From Epiperipatus broadwayi (lineage: Eukaryota > Onychophora > Udeonychophora > Euonychophora > Peripatidae), in contig JAQFVV010000143.1 in the NCBI GenBank assembly GCA_028023455.1, forward strand, positions 2,270,001 to 2,334,000: 64,000 nt of DNA. The letters run 5' to 3'. Shown here one piece after another: positions 34,274 through 47,499 of this stretch. The first letter of the stretch is position 1, and every line of letters starts with the position of its first letter. Position numbers and translations under genes: made by a program. Under the pieces are notes generated by a model. That model searched no databases and was not told the DNA's origin. It worked only from the letters and a program-made list of their open reading frames with translations.

Positions 34274-36261
34274 TGATCATTAAATGACAGCATATGTGTA
34301 CTGTATTTGCTTATGATTATTGATTACTTTGACGTATTCTTTTCCCAGCATGTCTTGTTTGCTTTTGACTAAAATTTTAATCTCTATAAACACTTGAGTA
34401 CAACAAAGATAAATAAAATAACAAAAACAAAATGAAAACAGTACAGCAACTTACCCCACTTTATAATTATATCAAAACAAAATGATGAATAACATTCAAA
34501 TAATCCCATACTGTATTGTGGAAACTTTTAATATACATCAAACACAACTGACTGAGTCTATGTTAATATTACACTAATTATAATATAAAAGTTCACTTTA
34601 GAAACAGTTTATAATTACCACTGGTTGATCGTCTGTTAAATTTTGACCACGAGGGTACAGTCCATGTGTGACACTAGTTTGTAGCTTCTGGTGTGAATCA
34701 TTTAAGTTCTCTGGCTCCTGAACATGTCCTCGGCTAGCTGGCTGGCTTCATACTTTCCGTACATGGAAATCACTTGGCAGACTTCAGGTATAGCTGGGAG
34801 ACAGTTTTCCCTGGGAGGTCAGTCCTTGATGCCCTCTAGCCAGAGAATATTTTCATAGTGACATACAGTAATACTTTCAATGAACAAATTTTAATAATAA
34901 CCATAACAAAAAAAAACACAATTTATAAATTTTTCTCTTCTCTCCATCTCTCTCTGCACTTGTTGATCAATTTATTTGCGAACAGGATTCACACCATTCC
35001 GGTTTATTTTTAGCTAAATTTTGTCATTTATATTTCTGTCCTTTCCTTCCTTAAGAATTTTTAATTTAAAAAAAAGTTTAATTGCGACCCTCTCTAATTT
35101 TCCTTACAATCTACCTTTTTCCAAGAAACACACACACAAAAAAAAGCTTTTTAAAAAAACTTATACTTCAAGACACTAGTTTATCTTGAATTATAATCAG
35201 TTTAAATAAATTAAAAGAAAATCAAACTTGAAATTCTGATTTCTTCGTGGGATAAAAAACAACAACAATTGATTTAATAAGATAATGTAGTAAAATTCTA
35301 CTATAAACTAATGAAATTACTACTAAATTAAATATATATATATGTTTACATAAAAAAGGCAGAAAATACCATCTCAGTATGGATTCCCAGATTTGCTAAA
35401 TCCTTATCCATTTCATGAATATGAACTTAACATATATATATATATAATGAGTTTTCATTTATAAATATACGTATTTTTATTAAAAAAATTAATCATTTTG
35501 GCCATATATCAAAATAATATTTTGAAAATTGTGTTCCTATGCATTATAAGGCAAATTAGTAAATTACCTCATGGTCTATTTTAAATACTTTTAAAGCATG
35601 GTATATTTGAATAAAGAATTTAATTTTTCATTCAAATATCAATATACAGTATACTACTTATAAAAAAATATTTATTCTCATAAACAAATAATTATTTATT
35701 CATTCATAATAAAAGAACAAACATTTAGATTCTGCACCTTCAAAGTTAAACTTACAATTGTCAGTTTTCTTTAAGAACAATGTTTTTCAGGGAATTATTT
35801 TTTAGAAGATACTCAAAACAAAAATGATACATGTCATTATTAATGCAATCATTCCCATATAAAACTGTATTTAGAAAGTTAGATTTTATAGTTTGTCTTT
35901 TCCAAACATAAATTCAAAAGATAGTTGATGTAATTGTTTCTTGTTACTTGTTTCATTTTTAAGCAAAAATAAACTTTTCTATTAGCCGGAATGATGAATT
36001 TATGTTATAAAGAATCTAGTTATAACAGAAATCTTAACTTTTGAGATTTGGGAATCGTTTATTCAAATATTGATAATCAAAGTATTAAAATATTTTACAA
36101 ATAATTCACAATTTCTATAAAATTAATTAAAAAGGCAACAAAGAATAATAATATTACCCAAGTAGCCTATCAATAATCCAACTATCACTAATTCAAAAAC
36201 TTCTATTATCCGAACATAATTTCAATTATTGTGCATAATCCCCAAAGAGAACTAGCAGATT
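34274..36261. other. Intronic region with a GC-richer block
   Basis: 34640-34860 is clearly less AT-rich than its surroundings (GGCTAGCTGGCTGGC, CCCTGGGAGGTCAG) but has no frame or known motif; an old repeat is likely. At about 36158-36230, ATCAATAATCCAACTATC and ATTATCCGAAC recall termini of pogo-like elements, too weak to call. The rest is AT-rich. Confidence 0.35.
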
Positions 36262-37110
36262 TTGAGAATACAGCGGATAGATGTTACTAAAGATTCTATT
36301 ATAAAAAACACAAACAAGTTACTTGATTATTACCACAGTTCCTCGTCTAATAGACGTTGGCATAAAAAGATTAAGGATGTTAACAAATTTTTAACAAGGA
36401 AGGAAATTGTATGTCTTAAGGAAGATAACGGTAATTGCTTTATGCTACTAAAGACAGCTGCCTTTATCAAAAAGATTCAGTAGCAATTTGGTCTTATTAA
36501 ATTCAAGCGAATCAACGATTATAACTTAAGAAACAAAAAGACAAGTTTATATATAGCTTTTTAAAAAAATTATGATAACAAAGTCTTTACACATGTTTTA
36601 TTATTTAAAAATATACCACCTCAGCCGCCATCACTCCATGCATATTTGCAAATGTAAAACTCACAAGCAAAACTATGCGCTAAGACTTATGACTGACTTT
36701 GGCGGAGCATATTATAACCTCACAGCCAAAATGCTCACAAATTGGTTGCTATCAAAACTTAGTTTCAGAAAGCCAATAATTAAGTCATCTTTTGATTTTG
36801 TTAATATTATTAAACATGTAAATATCCGTGAACAGTTCAGAATGGTGTGTATGGTTAGTCAATATTATACATAAACTACTGAAGCATAGCATGGTTAGCG
36901 ATAAGAGGACATACAGTTTATCATGGACATGTGGTAGATTAACAAGAATTTGCACACATTTAAGGATGAATCTTTTATTAGAACCATAAATTGTCCCATG
37001 GGCTTGTCAATCAATGACGTGATATGTAGCCTTGCAGTGGATTTTATTGAGAATGAGGTAATTCAGCCTTTCTTGAATACTGATAGGAACGTGCTATATA
37101 GAAGTTAATA
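36262..37110 (+). pseudogene. Third Penelope-like RT remnant
   Basis: Open stretch 36262-36483 has LKEDNGNCFMLLKTAAFIKK, like the 'ADKGN..V.....Y' region just before PLE RTs. About 36630-36840 reads KTHKQNYALRLMTDFGGAYY and IIKSSFDFVNIIKHVNI, equivalent to 'KIHK..PLRPI' and 'SFxFVxxIK'. About 36960-37105 gives NCPMGLSINDVICSLAVDFI, equivalent to 'AMGSPLSP...', in another frame. The catalytic aspartates and any GIY-YIG domain are lost. Wording is closest to the remnant at 3534-4660. Confidence 0.6.
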
Positions 37111-37199
37111 AGTGTTTATAAGTACAGTGAATAAATTGCATTTATATAAGGTATTACAGCAAAATAAAGGAAGTGATGAATTTGGTAATATTATTACTT

Positions 37200-37570
37200 T
37201 ATTGTTTTTCAGGTTTAATTTACTTTCAATGCATCAATAAAAAAAAATTTAAAGACCCCATAACCAATAAATGATTGCATTTTCTTTTACAATTTTCTTT
37301 TAGTTTTTTCGCTCATTCTCTCTCCATTTTCTTTTTAAAATTTACTTTGACGATTTCGGTAGCTTAGTTAAGTATAGGGTATGGCTATCATAAGCCCCTA
37401 ACAGAGCTTCTGCATGGGTAAGAGTCATCTTTGTGCAAACTAAATTGCAGTGCCCCTAGTTCCATGAACAGAACCACTCTTAGAGTGGTGCGATGGCACA
37501 AGGTCTCGCATTTATCAAGGTCCCAAGCCTGCATGATCGATATCTGCAAAAATCAATAAATAAAACATTT
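37200..37570 (+). other. GC-richer tail, possible 3' UTR of a retroelement
   Basis: 37340-37550 is distinctly GC-richer and ends with a CAATAAATAAAAC A-rich run at about 37552-37566, as non-LTR-type elements often do. It contains a short hairpin, CCACTCTTAGAGTGG. It may be the 3' end of the PLE remnant just upstream or an independent SINE-like repeat; no frame is present. Confidence 0.35.
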
Positions 37571-40500
37571 TATTATATGTTTAATGAAAGTACATTTCTT
37601 TTATTTTTTTTTGCCAAAACTCTGTAATTTGTAGACCCTACAAAAAATATCACATGCAAAGTAATACAATTATAGAAGCTCTGATTATGCGGTAGCACAG
37701 ATTTTACAATTACATGGAATGTGTATATCTAAATATTTTGCCATGTTCTTATCACTTTAATGTGAAATCAACATAGGTCAAGAACAATTCTCTTCATTAG
37801 CATTTTTATCTATTGAATCAGAATTTGCAAAAAAAAAAAAAAAAAAGGATGTTATTAACGGACTTGTAATAAAACATTGAAGAAAATAAAATATAACTTT
37901 TTGCACTATATGTATTTTATTTTGTTTTCTCAAATATTAATTCAAAAAAACTGCATAAAATCATATTTATAATAATTATTTATTCATTGCCAGTACCAAT
38001 TTGTGTAATTTTAATATATTTATATTGTGCCCTTTCTACTAGGTCCAAATACGTTTAATGAGACAATTTTTTGAAAAAATTTAAATTAAGGATACATTTT
38101 AATTGGTATAACTGTTGTATAAGGTTGGTAATATTTTAAAATGCTTTGTTAAAGTAAAGTGAGAGTAGTAAATACATAAAAACTATATTAATATGTTAAG
38201 GTAATAAAGTAAAGCAAAATATTATAATTTTTGTATGGTTGGTAAAACTGGCCATAGTTAAATAATATATTACTAGTCTTCTCAAACAAGTGTTAAAAGC
38301 TAATTTAAAATAATGACTTAAAATTAAATAAACTAATGTACTTTAAATAAAAATTATATTTAATATTTGTGTTATATATTAGGTATTTAAAGTATAATAT
38401 TTTGTGATGGACAAATGTGTTTAATTTAATAGTATCAAAATTATTATTCAAAATTCTATTATTATATTATTATTTTTTAATATATTTTTTATAATTAGAA
38501 ATTTCTGTTATCAGAATTAAAAATTGTTACATATCATGTGACACAAATACTCATACTTTTGTGCTTACAAGTTTTCTAAAGATAGTTTCAAAATTGCTTT
38601 AGAATTGTTAAAAAAATTGAAACATTTCTTATATCATAAGATAAAATCTAAATGTTTTAACAATTATTTAATTGGTAGTTTTAAAATACATGTAGATAAT
38701 AAAGTTAGATTTTTAAAAATAGATACATTGAAAATAAATATTGGATAAATTAATAAAGTATTATTTTTAAAATGTTATTTTAAAGTGTTTAGTTTGTTTA
38801 AATAAAAGTATAAAATTAATTTAGAATTAAATAATATAATATTTAATGAGTCATGATTTTTATTTTTGAAATTTAATTGTGTAAGATAGTACTGATATGT
38901 AAATTAGATCACCAGTTGAAGATCTAAATAGCCAATCAAATCATCAATTTATTTTGGTATAAAGTAGATGTCATTTTTCTGGGGTGATAAATGTGTGCTT
39001 TAAATAACTTAAGAGGGTGCTTAATAACTAAATAACTCTCTTAATAACTTATTTTTTTATTATTAATATCGAAGTTTTACTACTTAAAATTGTTTTTAAA
39101 AGAGAGGATTGAAAGGACTATAAATTTACTAAGCTAAAACTATGCGTTGTTAAATTTCTAAAATTCCCTACCAATTATTCTATTAAAACTTGAGCCAGCT
39201 TCACAGTAGCTATGGATTTAATACCAGAAATAATTATGTATTCAAGAAAATGAAGGATGGAAGTACAGATACCAAAGGAAATTAAAATTTTATAAATATT
39301 AAGAAAAAAGTTATATTATTATTTATTCTGGATATTTTGGACATTAACAAGGAAGTTAAATAGGAATATTCTTAGAAAATTTAGTATTTTTAATGCATTA
39401 TATCTTAAGGATAGATAACCATATTTGAAAAGCAAAAGCTATCGGTAAAAACTTTAATTTTTAATATTTTAAAAAAATATATCCTTAAAAAAAGTTGAAG
39501 CAAATGTTTTTAAAAGAAAATATTATTTTAAAAGCTTATTATAAATTTATCTTGAAATGGTGATAAGGATATAAAAAACTACGAATATATTTTATATGAC
39601 AAGTCGTCATTAACCCCCCGTAAATCATTTTAACATTCTAAAAAAATGATATTTAGAATTGTTCGTCAAAAAGGAAAATAAATGGGTAATTAAAAATAAT
39701 ATTATCCTGATTGAGTAACTTCATAAATAATTTTTTTTTATTACCATAAAATAATATTTAGATGAAATATAATGTGCGTATTCTCTGTATGAATACGTGG
39801 ATCTATATAGCCATTACTGATGCATCGAAAGCCCATGTAGGATCCTAGTGAACAGGAAAACTCCAGAGTTAATTTTTAAACTTTCCAGTGATATCACACT
39901 TTAATAATTATTTTTCCTGGAAAGCTGCAGACAATAAACTGTATTATAATTTATAGACTTTCATCACAGGATTAATGATTATTCTTCCAAATATTTTCAG
40001 ATACAAAAGTCGATTTCACTTCATTTTTCTTTTTTTTACTATTCGTGAGCAGCCGCATCGAGGGAGAAGAGAGCTGTGTTTTGTTCTCAAGTGTTGGACA
40101 GTGGTTGTCTTAGAAACAAATGTCGGGGAGTAAGCTTCTATGAAGGACTTCTAATGAAGTAATATTAGGAGGAAAAAAAGAACTTTTTATATGAATTTTA
40201 TGATGGGTTGGAGTTTTCGTAAATATAGTTTTATCATTTTGTTTACTAATTATAGTATTAAGTTTTTTATTAGTGTAGGCAGGACAATTACATTGAAATA
40301 TTTAGTAATCTAACATAATTAATATTGTAATGAATATTTTAATTCTTTGTAAAAATTTTATAAACATTTTTCTAAGTATGATAGTGATGAATGTATAGTA
40401 TTATTATTTAGTATGTACTTGTTATATGAAATATTGGATCAGAAAACATATAATAGTGACCAACCAGCAAAATTGTCATTAGGTAAATTTGTAAAATGTA

Positions 40501-42734
40501 TTAATTTTTATATGATGTATATTTTATTGTTTCTACAATTGTTGGAATATTTTTATATTATTACCTTATCATATGAACGTATGAATATGTGTTGTGCATT
40601 AGTTAGTTATACATTAAACTTTATTGCTATTCTAGAAATATGAGCTAGGATTTTTTTAAAAAGATATGCATACTTTTCTTTTATATTACTAATGTAATAT
40701 AATTTACTGATACATATAATTTTTATATGATTCTTTAGTGGTGGAACCCTATTTTTAAAATGTTTTAAAATATTGATTTTAATATCTGAAACAAAATCAT
40801 TGGTATTTTTATTGCTGAATTTTGAAAGTAAATAAACCCTTTCTTGTTATAGTAGTTTTAGATTATTGAAGTCTTATGTGAATCTTGTTTATTGTTTACA
40901 GTAATGTTAGATAATTTTGCGATGTAGATTGATAAATCTATTATGAAGTTTTAAAGTGATAGTGACCTTGGAATTATGAAAAGAAATCAATGGGATACTT
41001 ATATGTAGGATTTATGGCGAATAGAAGTTTATGCAAGTACAGATAACGTAGCCCTGAGTCTTGTATATATTTTCCATGGGCAGTGTCTTTCTCAGTATTA
41101 TGTATTTTAATGTTCAAATGAGCTGAATAAATAGCCTGGACATTATTTTTATAGTGGAGGTCATTAGACAGAGAAGTCATACCTCTTTGTATGCACTGTT
41201 GCCATGTAAATTATCCCATATATTTTATAGTATTGAGTCTATACTCTAGTTAGTTCTTCATGCCTTCACAGCGTATCGCTATCTTAATTTCAAAAGTTAT
41301 TGCATCGTACAGAATTATATTTATGAAGGAAAATAATGAATAATTTTTGAATTGTAGAATCGTTATTTTGAAAAAGATGAGATAGGTTTTTCTTGCTTTG
41401 GTTTATGTTGAAGTCAAATACAAATGAGGTTGACAGTAAATGCAAACTATAATAATAAATTATTCACAAGATTTTTGAATAATTTTTGAATATTTTGATT
41501 ATACATGGTAATGCATATTTTTTAAAGAATAGAACATACAAAAGAAACAACATAAAATAGAATGAGTACTTATATTTTGTGAATATTATTTTATGTTTTT
41601 AAAACACACATAAAACACACACATAGGGATTTTTATTAGAGTAGTGCCAAGCAAAGTATATAAAAGTATGTCAATCATATTATTTTATTCAAGTCAATTT
41701 ATTTATTTAACGAACCAAAATAAATATTTTGAATAACATCAGTACTATCATAGTAGAAGTTTGATTAAGTTATTATAAAATCTATGAACATATCTTAAAA
41801 ATGTATGTTACTTCAGTAGTTTATATTTTTATATTTTCATGTATACTTGCGAAAACTATACATTTAAAACATGTCAATTAAGAGACATTATATTCAACTA
41901 TAAGTGTATTCGTAATTAGTAGTATTATTATTATTTTAAATAAATGTGCAAAAGTTTATAAGTCGGAGTAAAGGCTTATTTACTTGTTGATTTTATTTTA
42001 TTTTTAATGAGGAAGTATGTAATTTATCTAAAATATAACTGAAAATATTGTATATAGTTTTTATTAAAAGTCTATAATAATAAATTTTGTTAAACTTATA
42101 AAACTTTGTGTTATGTTGATTATTCATCATTACAAATATGTGATCACCAGATACCAAAAGGAACATAATATTTGCACAGTACAAATATAATTATTTACTT
42201 AAGAAATTACAATGTTTCAGAATATAATATGTATTTGAGAAATTTCATTTTACATTATTATTATTATTATGGTCATAATTAATTATATAATTTATTGCAT
42301 AGAATTATAACGTTATTCGTTGCCACATATTCTTAGATTATCAGATTATAGCACATATTTTAGATGCCACATGATAATTAAAGATTATATTATATCATTT
42401 ATTGTTATTATTATTATTGATAGTAACCAAAACATTGAACAGTAGATAAGATTGATAATTATCCATCGAAGATTATTATTATTTATTATTGTTGTTATTA
42501 TTATTAGCTAGGTGTAGTTGAGGATGATAAAAAATCCTTTATCATACTTGAAAAAAAATCCTTTATCATACTTGAATACAGAAGATTAAAAATTGATTAG
42601 AGTTATTTTAAAGAACCTGAGGTAATTATAATTATATTATTTTAATAAAGAGATTAGGAATTTAGTTAGTAGCATTATATTAAATTGATTATTATTTTAA
42701 GTTGTAAGAATGCTATGAATTTATTATTAATTGA
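37571..42734. other. Long AT-rich intronic region without recognised elements
   Basis: No convincing coding sequence. A TATA-like segment is near 38957. 40030-40130 is a short GC-richer block holding AAACAAATGTCGGGGAGTAAGC, which could be a first-exon-like ATG next to a splice donor but is unsupported. Open frames at 40413-40643 and 40974-41180 show no domain. Confidence 0.35.
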
Positions 42735-43050
42735 AATAATAGGGGGGATAGTATTCTTATGCCATTGAGGTTGTATCCTATGGGATATTAGCTCAATGTA
42801 ATTCTTTACTGCTTGTACTTCACTTTATTGTCTCATGATTTATCAATATTTTATTTATTTAATTTTATAAAACCGAACCATTTATTATTTCTTAATCAGT
42901 TAGTTTAATAGTAGAGATTATCATAGGATATCTGTATTATTAATTATAAGTATTTTAGCCGAGCGTAATCATTTTATCTGAGCTCGTCTTATTTTCCTAT
43001 TATTATACTTCCAGTTAGTAAGAGTACAATATATATTTGCAAATAAGATA
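42735..43050 (+). repeat. Dispersed repeat B, copy 2
   Basis: Matches 15640-16093 in TATTCTTATGCCATTGAG, a hairpin closing with GCTCAATG, GTCTCATG, and the common end AGAGTACAATATATAT. Confidence 0.45.
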
Positions 43051-45014
43051 TTTTTTAAAAAATATCTGTTTTTTATTATATGAAAAAGACCTCTCTCCAC
43101 ATGAAAACATTGCACCTCACCTTACTTTTTCTCAGACTAACTCTGCCAATGAAATAAAATTAGTAAATTAAATAATATTAAAAAATTATAATTATCAACA
43201 TTTTTATCTTTTTATTTACATATTAACTTTCCTGACTTTGGTGGTTGCAATGTGATAAATAATGATTAGCTTTAATGAGATCGACTCTAACCAATATGTT
43301 AATTAGTTAGTTAAAAATAACTCGTTTATTACTTTGTTGCATTCAGAATTTCTCACGCATAATTTGTTATATCTTCTATTAACAAAGTTAACTTCTCAAA
43401 TATTCATTCAATGATAGAATTTTTACACTACTTCATGATTTAACTTTTTGTATGCTTGTTATATCAGTATAATAACTTAGTCATACTATAGAGTCCAATA
43501 TGTAGGTTAAGCATTTACATTACATTTACTTAAGGGAAGAAATTTTCATACTTACTATTTATTCAATAAATTTTTAGAAGCCATTACCATGCCTTGCACT
43601 TTCTTTTGTTTAATGATAGATTACTATAATTAAAAAAAAAATCAAACAATTGGTTTTTTCCACTAGAATAGATAAATTAATCCAAATTTTGTAGGTACTT
43701 TCCCAACAGAGAGGTTTCAAATAATGTTATATGGTTATGTATTAAACAATAATACTGTTTTAATAAAATATGCGCAATAATATATTTTAAAAAATTGTTT
43801 TTTTGCTAATTCTGTTTATCTTGGATATGGTCTGGCATGTTTGGATAATATTATAGATCAATTATGAATTTTTAGCTAAGTAACAAACTTTATGACAGTC
43901 CAAATCCAAGGAAAAGCAGTTTAGTAAAACATGTAAAAAAAAATATATCGGTATTTAAAAAAAAGAAGATATTAATATTAAAAAGAAAAAACATAATATC
44001 AGTATTAAAAAAAAAAAAAAAAATTAAGAGATTACACCAAAATCGATCCCTGATTCCATATTTCAGCACCTGACAATATCAAACACACATTAGAAGAGCT
44101 TATAAAATATGACTGATAATCTGAATTAGGTACTATAAGTAATTATTAAAAGGAAATATTTTTTAAATAAGTTTATTTTTAAATAAATTTTAATAGTAAT
44201 GTGTCATTTTTTATATAAATTAGAATGTTTAAATAAAAGTGATTTGGAAATCTAAACATTTTCATTTATATGTGAATTTTATTTATTATTCCAGTGGAAT
44301 GGGTCCAGTTTAGCACAATGATAGACAATATAATATTTACTATATTCTGAACAGTAATCCTCTTATATTTGAATAAAAAATATTTGCTATCAGAGCATGC
44401 TTCTAACAATGAGATTCAGAGATCTAAATATTTTCATTTATATATAAATTTTATTATCATAATGATTTGTCATCCCCATTGATGAAGCACTTTTGTGCCA
44501 CAACCTGCACATCTGCATGTAGCAGTCTTGATTTCTAGTATCATTAGTCGTCACTATAGTAACTATGGCAATAGGATTATCTATTTTGCAACATTTCCAT
44601 TTAATTATGAGTTCGATAATCAATTTTGATTCTAATGTTTTGCTTTATTTCTTTTTTCTTTGTTTGATATATTCTTTCCCCTTTTTTCATAGTCATTTAC
44701 AAATGATTGCTAATAGTGATAATGAAACTTAAAGTGCATATATATATAATATTTTCTAGTGTTATTAAAAAAAAAAAAATCAAAGATTTTCTTTATATGT
44801 AAATTTAAATAAATTTATTGTGATTTTTTTTTTTTTGGGGGGGGGACGGACTAAAATGACATAAACTAATTTATTTTGATTTTATTTTTTCAACTTTTCC
44901 TAAAGTACAAATTTGATAAATGGAAAAGAACTTATTTTACAATCTTTTATTAATCCATAATTGTTTTAACTTTAAAATAATTTATTCATTTAAATGACAC
45001 TCTCTTATCTTATT
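43051..45014. other. AT-rich intronic region with short local repeats
   Basis: The phrase CTAAAYATTTTCATTTATAT recurs at about 44255 and 44424 within similar context, an imperfect local duplication about 168 bp apart. Homopolymer A near 44007 and a T-run followed by nine G near 44826-44845. No gene is seen. Confidence 0.4.
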
Positions 45015-45022
45015 CCTTAAAT

Positions 45023-46096
45023 CAGGGATAGGTAACACCTTCGGCCCATAAACCAACTCCGGCCCTCAAAAGCCCTCAATCCGGCTCAAGAACATTTTCA
45101 TAAACATATATAAAATGACCTTGAATAAAACTTCTATTTAACACATGAGTAGTACAAATATTGAATTAATAGTTAAGTAAAATAATATATTTATTTTCTA
45201 GACTATAACTTTTTTTCTCTCCAATCTTTATAATAATTTTAGTTCATTCTATCAGCAGTGCAATATTCAACAAATTGTGTATATTATAATATCTATCTGA
45301 TTATGGATTTAATCTACAATGCAGAGGACATTATGTTTCTCTTAGTAATGATTTTCATAGACATAGATATATTAGCAAAAATAAAACTCGAATTTTACTT
45401 AGTTTTATTATTATTATTTTGCATTTAATTTTTTTTATTACAATGACTACATGGAGTAAGAAAAAAACTGACATAGAAAATAAGTATTTCAAAAGAAATA
45501 GACCAATATATATATATATATATTTTATAGAAAGAAATGGTAAATTGATATGAATGATATATCTGGAAAGGATTACAGTTAATAAAGAACACAATATTAT
45601 GAGGCATAATTTATTAAACTTTCTTATTGCAACAAAATTATTGGAAAAGAAAAAAATATTAAAATAAAAAAATTTGATAAAAAGCTTCATCAAGTAATTG
45701 ACATGTTTCATAAAAAGTATAAACAAGACAGAATATTCTATGAAATGCAAGCTGTTGTAGAATTAATCTGCCCAGAATATAAAAATAAATTTGAGAATAT
45801 GTCATGAAAAATAGTTAAAACACAAATTGGAAAAATTGTCATCAAGTCATTGACAATAATGGTACTATTTTATTTTTAATTCACAAAAAATATATATATA
45901 ATGTCCCTAATTTAAAAAGAAAAAGTTGAAATTGACCTGTCAGTTAAAAAGCTTACCCACCTTTAATTATTAGGAGTAAATAAATTAAATTTTGGATCAA
46001 ATATAACAGAAAAATTTTTAAGTCGATAATTTTGTATGGCTCATGAATGATATTATAAATATCCAAACGGCCTATGGCAGAGGTTCCTTGACCCTG
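45023..46096 (+). mobile_element. hAT transposon remnant
   Basis: The left end CAGGGATAGGTAACACCTTC followed by GGCCC is a typical hAT terminus, and the right end is its imperfect complement (GGTTCCTTGACCCTG). The 8-bp flanks CCTTAAAT (45015-45022) and TTTTAAAT (46097-46104) agree at 6 of 8 positions, the expected hAT target-duplication length. A decayed BED-type transposase lies inside in the same orientation. Confidence 0.8.
45443..45850 (+). pseudogene. hAT transposase N-terminus (BED-type, ZBED/GTF2IRD2-like)
   Basis: From an ATG at 45443 the frame reads MTTWSKKKTDIENKYF, then YFIERNGKLI and ITVNKEHNIMRH. This is the N-terminal zinc-finger layout of the hAT family related to ZBED5 and GTF2IRD2 (typically '...F....C..C...V.KEYNLRRHY'), with the Cys positions decayed. 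Further on VVELICPEYKNKFENMS (about 45745-45800) matches the segment usually read 'AVEEICPEKK..F.NVSLS'. Stops and frame changes are frequent. The RNase-H-like catalytic core and dimerisation region are missing, so this is an internally deleted, dead copy. Confidence 0.7.
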
Positions 46097-46104
46097 TTTT
46101 AAAT

Positions 46105-47499
46105 CATGGTTAGAAAATAATATGTTCTTTTTTTATATTTTTTCTGTATGATTACAAGCACTGATTGCATTGTCATGTAATGACATGATTTGAGCATAAT
46201 TTTAAACATCAAGCTTTTGGGGAAAAAATAACATTACTATGTTTTATAAAGAGAATGATGAGATTTTTTTTTTTTATATTACATTTATATCAGCTCTACA
46301 TAGGTAGACAAACTGGTGTTTTAGACCCAAAACCTAAGGCGACTTGAAATTTCATATCATTATTAGCTTGAATAGCATTATAAGAAGAGACATTCAATTT
46401 CTAATCTATCAGTGTCCACATCCTAAATCAATGACAAATACCATATGGAAATCAGTACACTGTCTGTTTAACAAACAAATTTGTACTCTTACTTCAGTCT
46501 TCTTATTAATTTTTTTTTATTTTTTTTTTTTTTGTTGCTGTTAACAAGTATTAGCAAGAAAGTTAAATTTAGGATTTTTTATTTTTAATCATATAAAAAA
46601 TTTTGAGATTAACAATTACTTATTTTTTAAAACAAATTAATTTTTGATTTTGTTTTAATTTTCCTGCCCCTAAACAGTCATTAGAATTTATTCATTAAAT
46701 GCCAACAATGATTGTTATTACTTATTTCAATTTAAAATATTTGCTATATTAGTTATCTATCAAAAAATGTAGATCCTCTATATTATCATGCATCCATCCC
46801 CACCTTTTCTAAAGCTTTTTCTCCATTGCTCTAATTTTTATATACTCATAATTACTTTAGATCATCAACTTCTTCCATCATATTAATAATTTTTATATTT
46901 TTGAATATATATCAAAATCCAACCTCAATTTAAATTTATTATTTTGGGTTTTTTTTCCATTTATTATCTTTCAATATTGGAAATTCTAATCTCTAATCTT
47001 TCAATTTATCTTTTCATTATACAGTAATTCAAAAATATATAATGTAGCTAATTAACATGCTAATTTTATTTAAAAAGCTACATCACACTTGATTAAAAAC
47101 TGGATAACCATTTCAATTTGACTGTGTACTTCTTTTCAAAAAAAAGAGACAATTCATCTCACTTCATCTGCAAGTTTGCTATAATCTATTCTGGCATAGA
47201 TTAAATGCTATTTTCAATTTTTTATTCTTGCCAGTGCTTGGTGCTTTTATAAAATAATTTATTAATTTGGGATTACAATCTTTTCATGTATTTATTATGC
47301 TCCTGAATCTTCTCAATTACTTCCATTATTCTCTTTAAATAAACATGGTCTCATCCTGCAAAAAACTAGATTTCTAATATATGAGGCATTCCATCATGTA
47401 TCCCTGATGATCTGATCATCTGAATTTTAGCCACTTATGCATTAAACAATTGGCAGCTTAAATGTCCGAATAATTATATTTATAATATATACTAAAATC
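46105..47499. other. Intronic AT-rich region
   Basis: A pyrimidine-rich stretch (46740-47480) suggests old minus-strand coding sequence, but no motif could be identified. Confidence 0.35.

Noticed and set aside
4670-39600. Possible homology between AT-rich regions 4670-5900 and 38200-39600
   Set aside because: Similar composition and scattered short matches (TATA-like site, then TTAAATTTTATAAA), but no continuous alignment could be made by eye.
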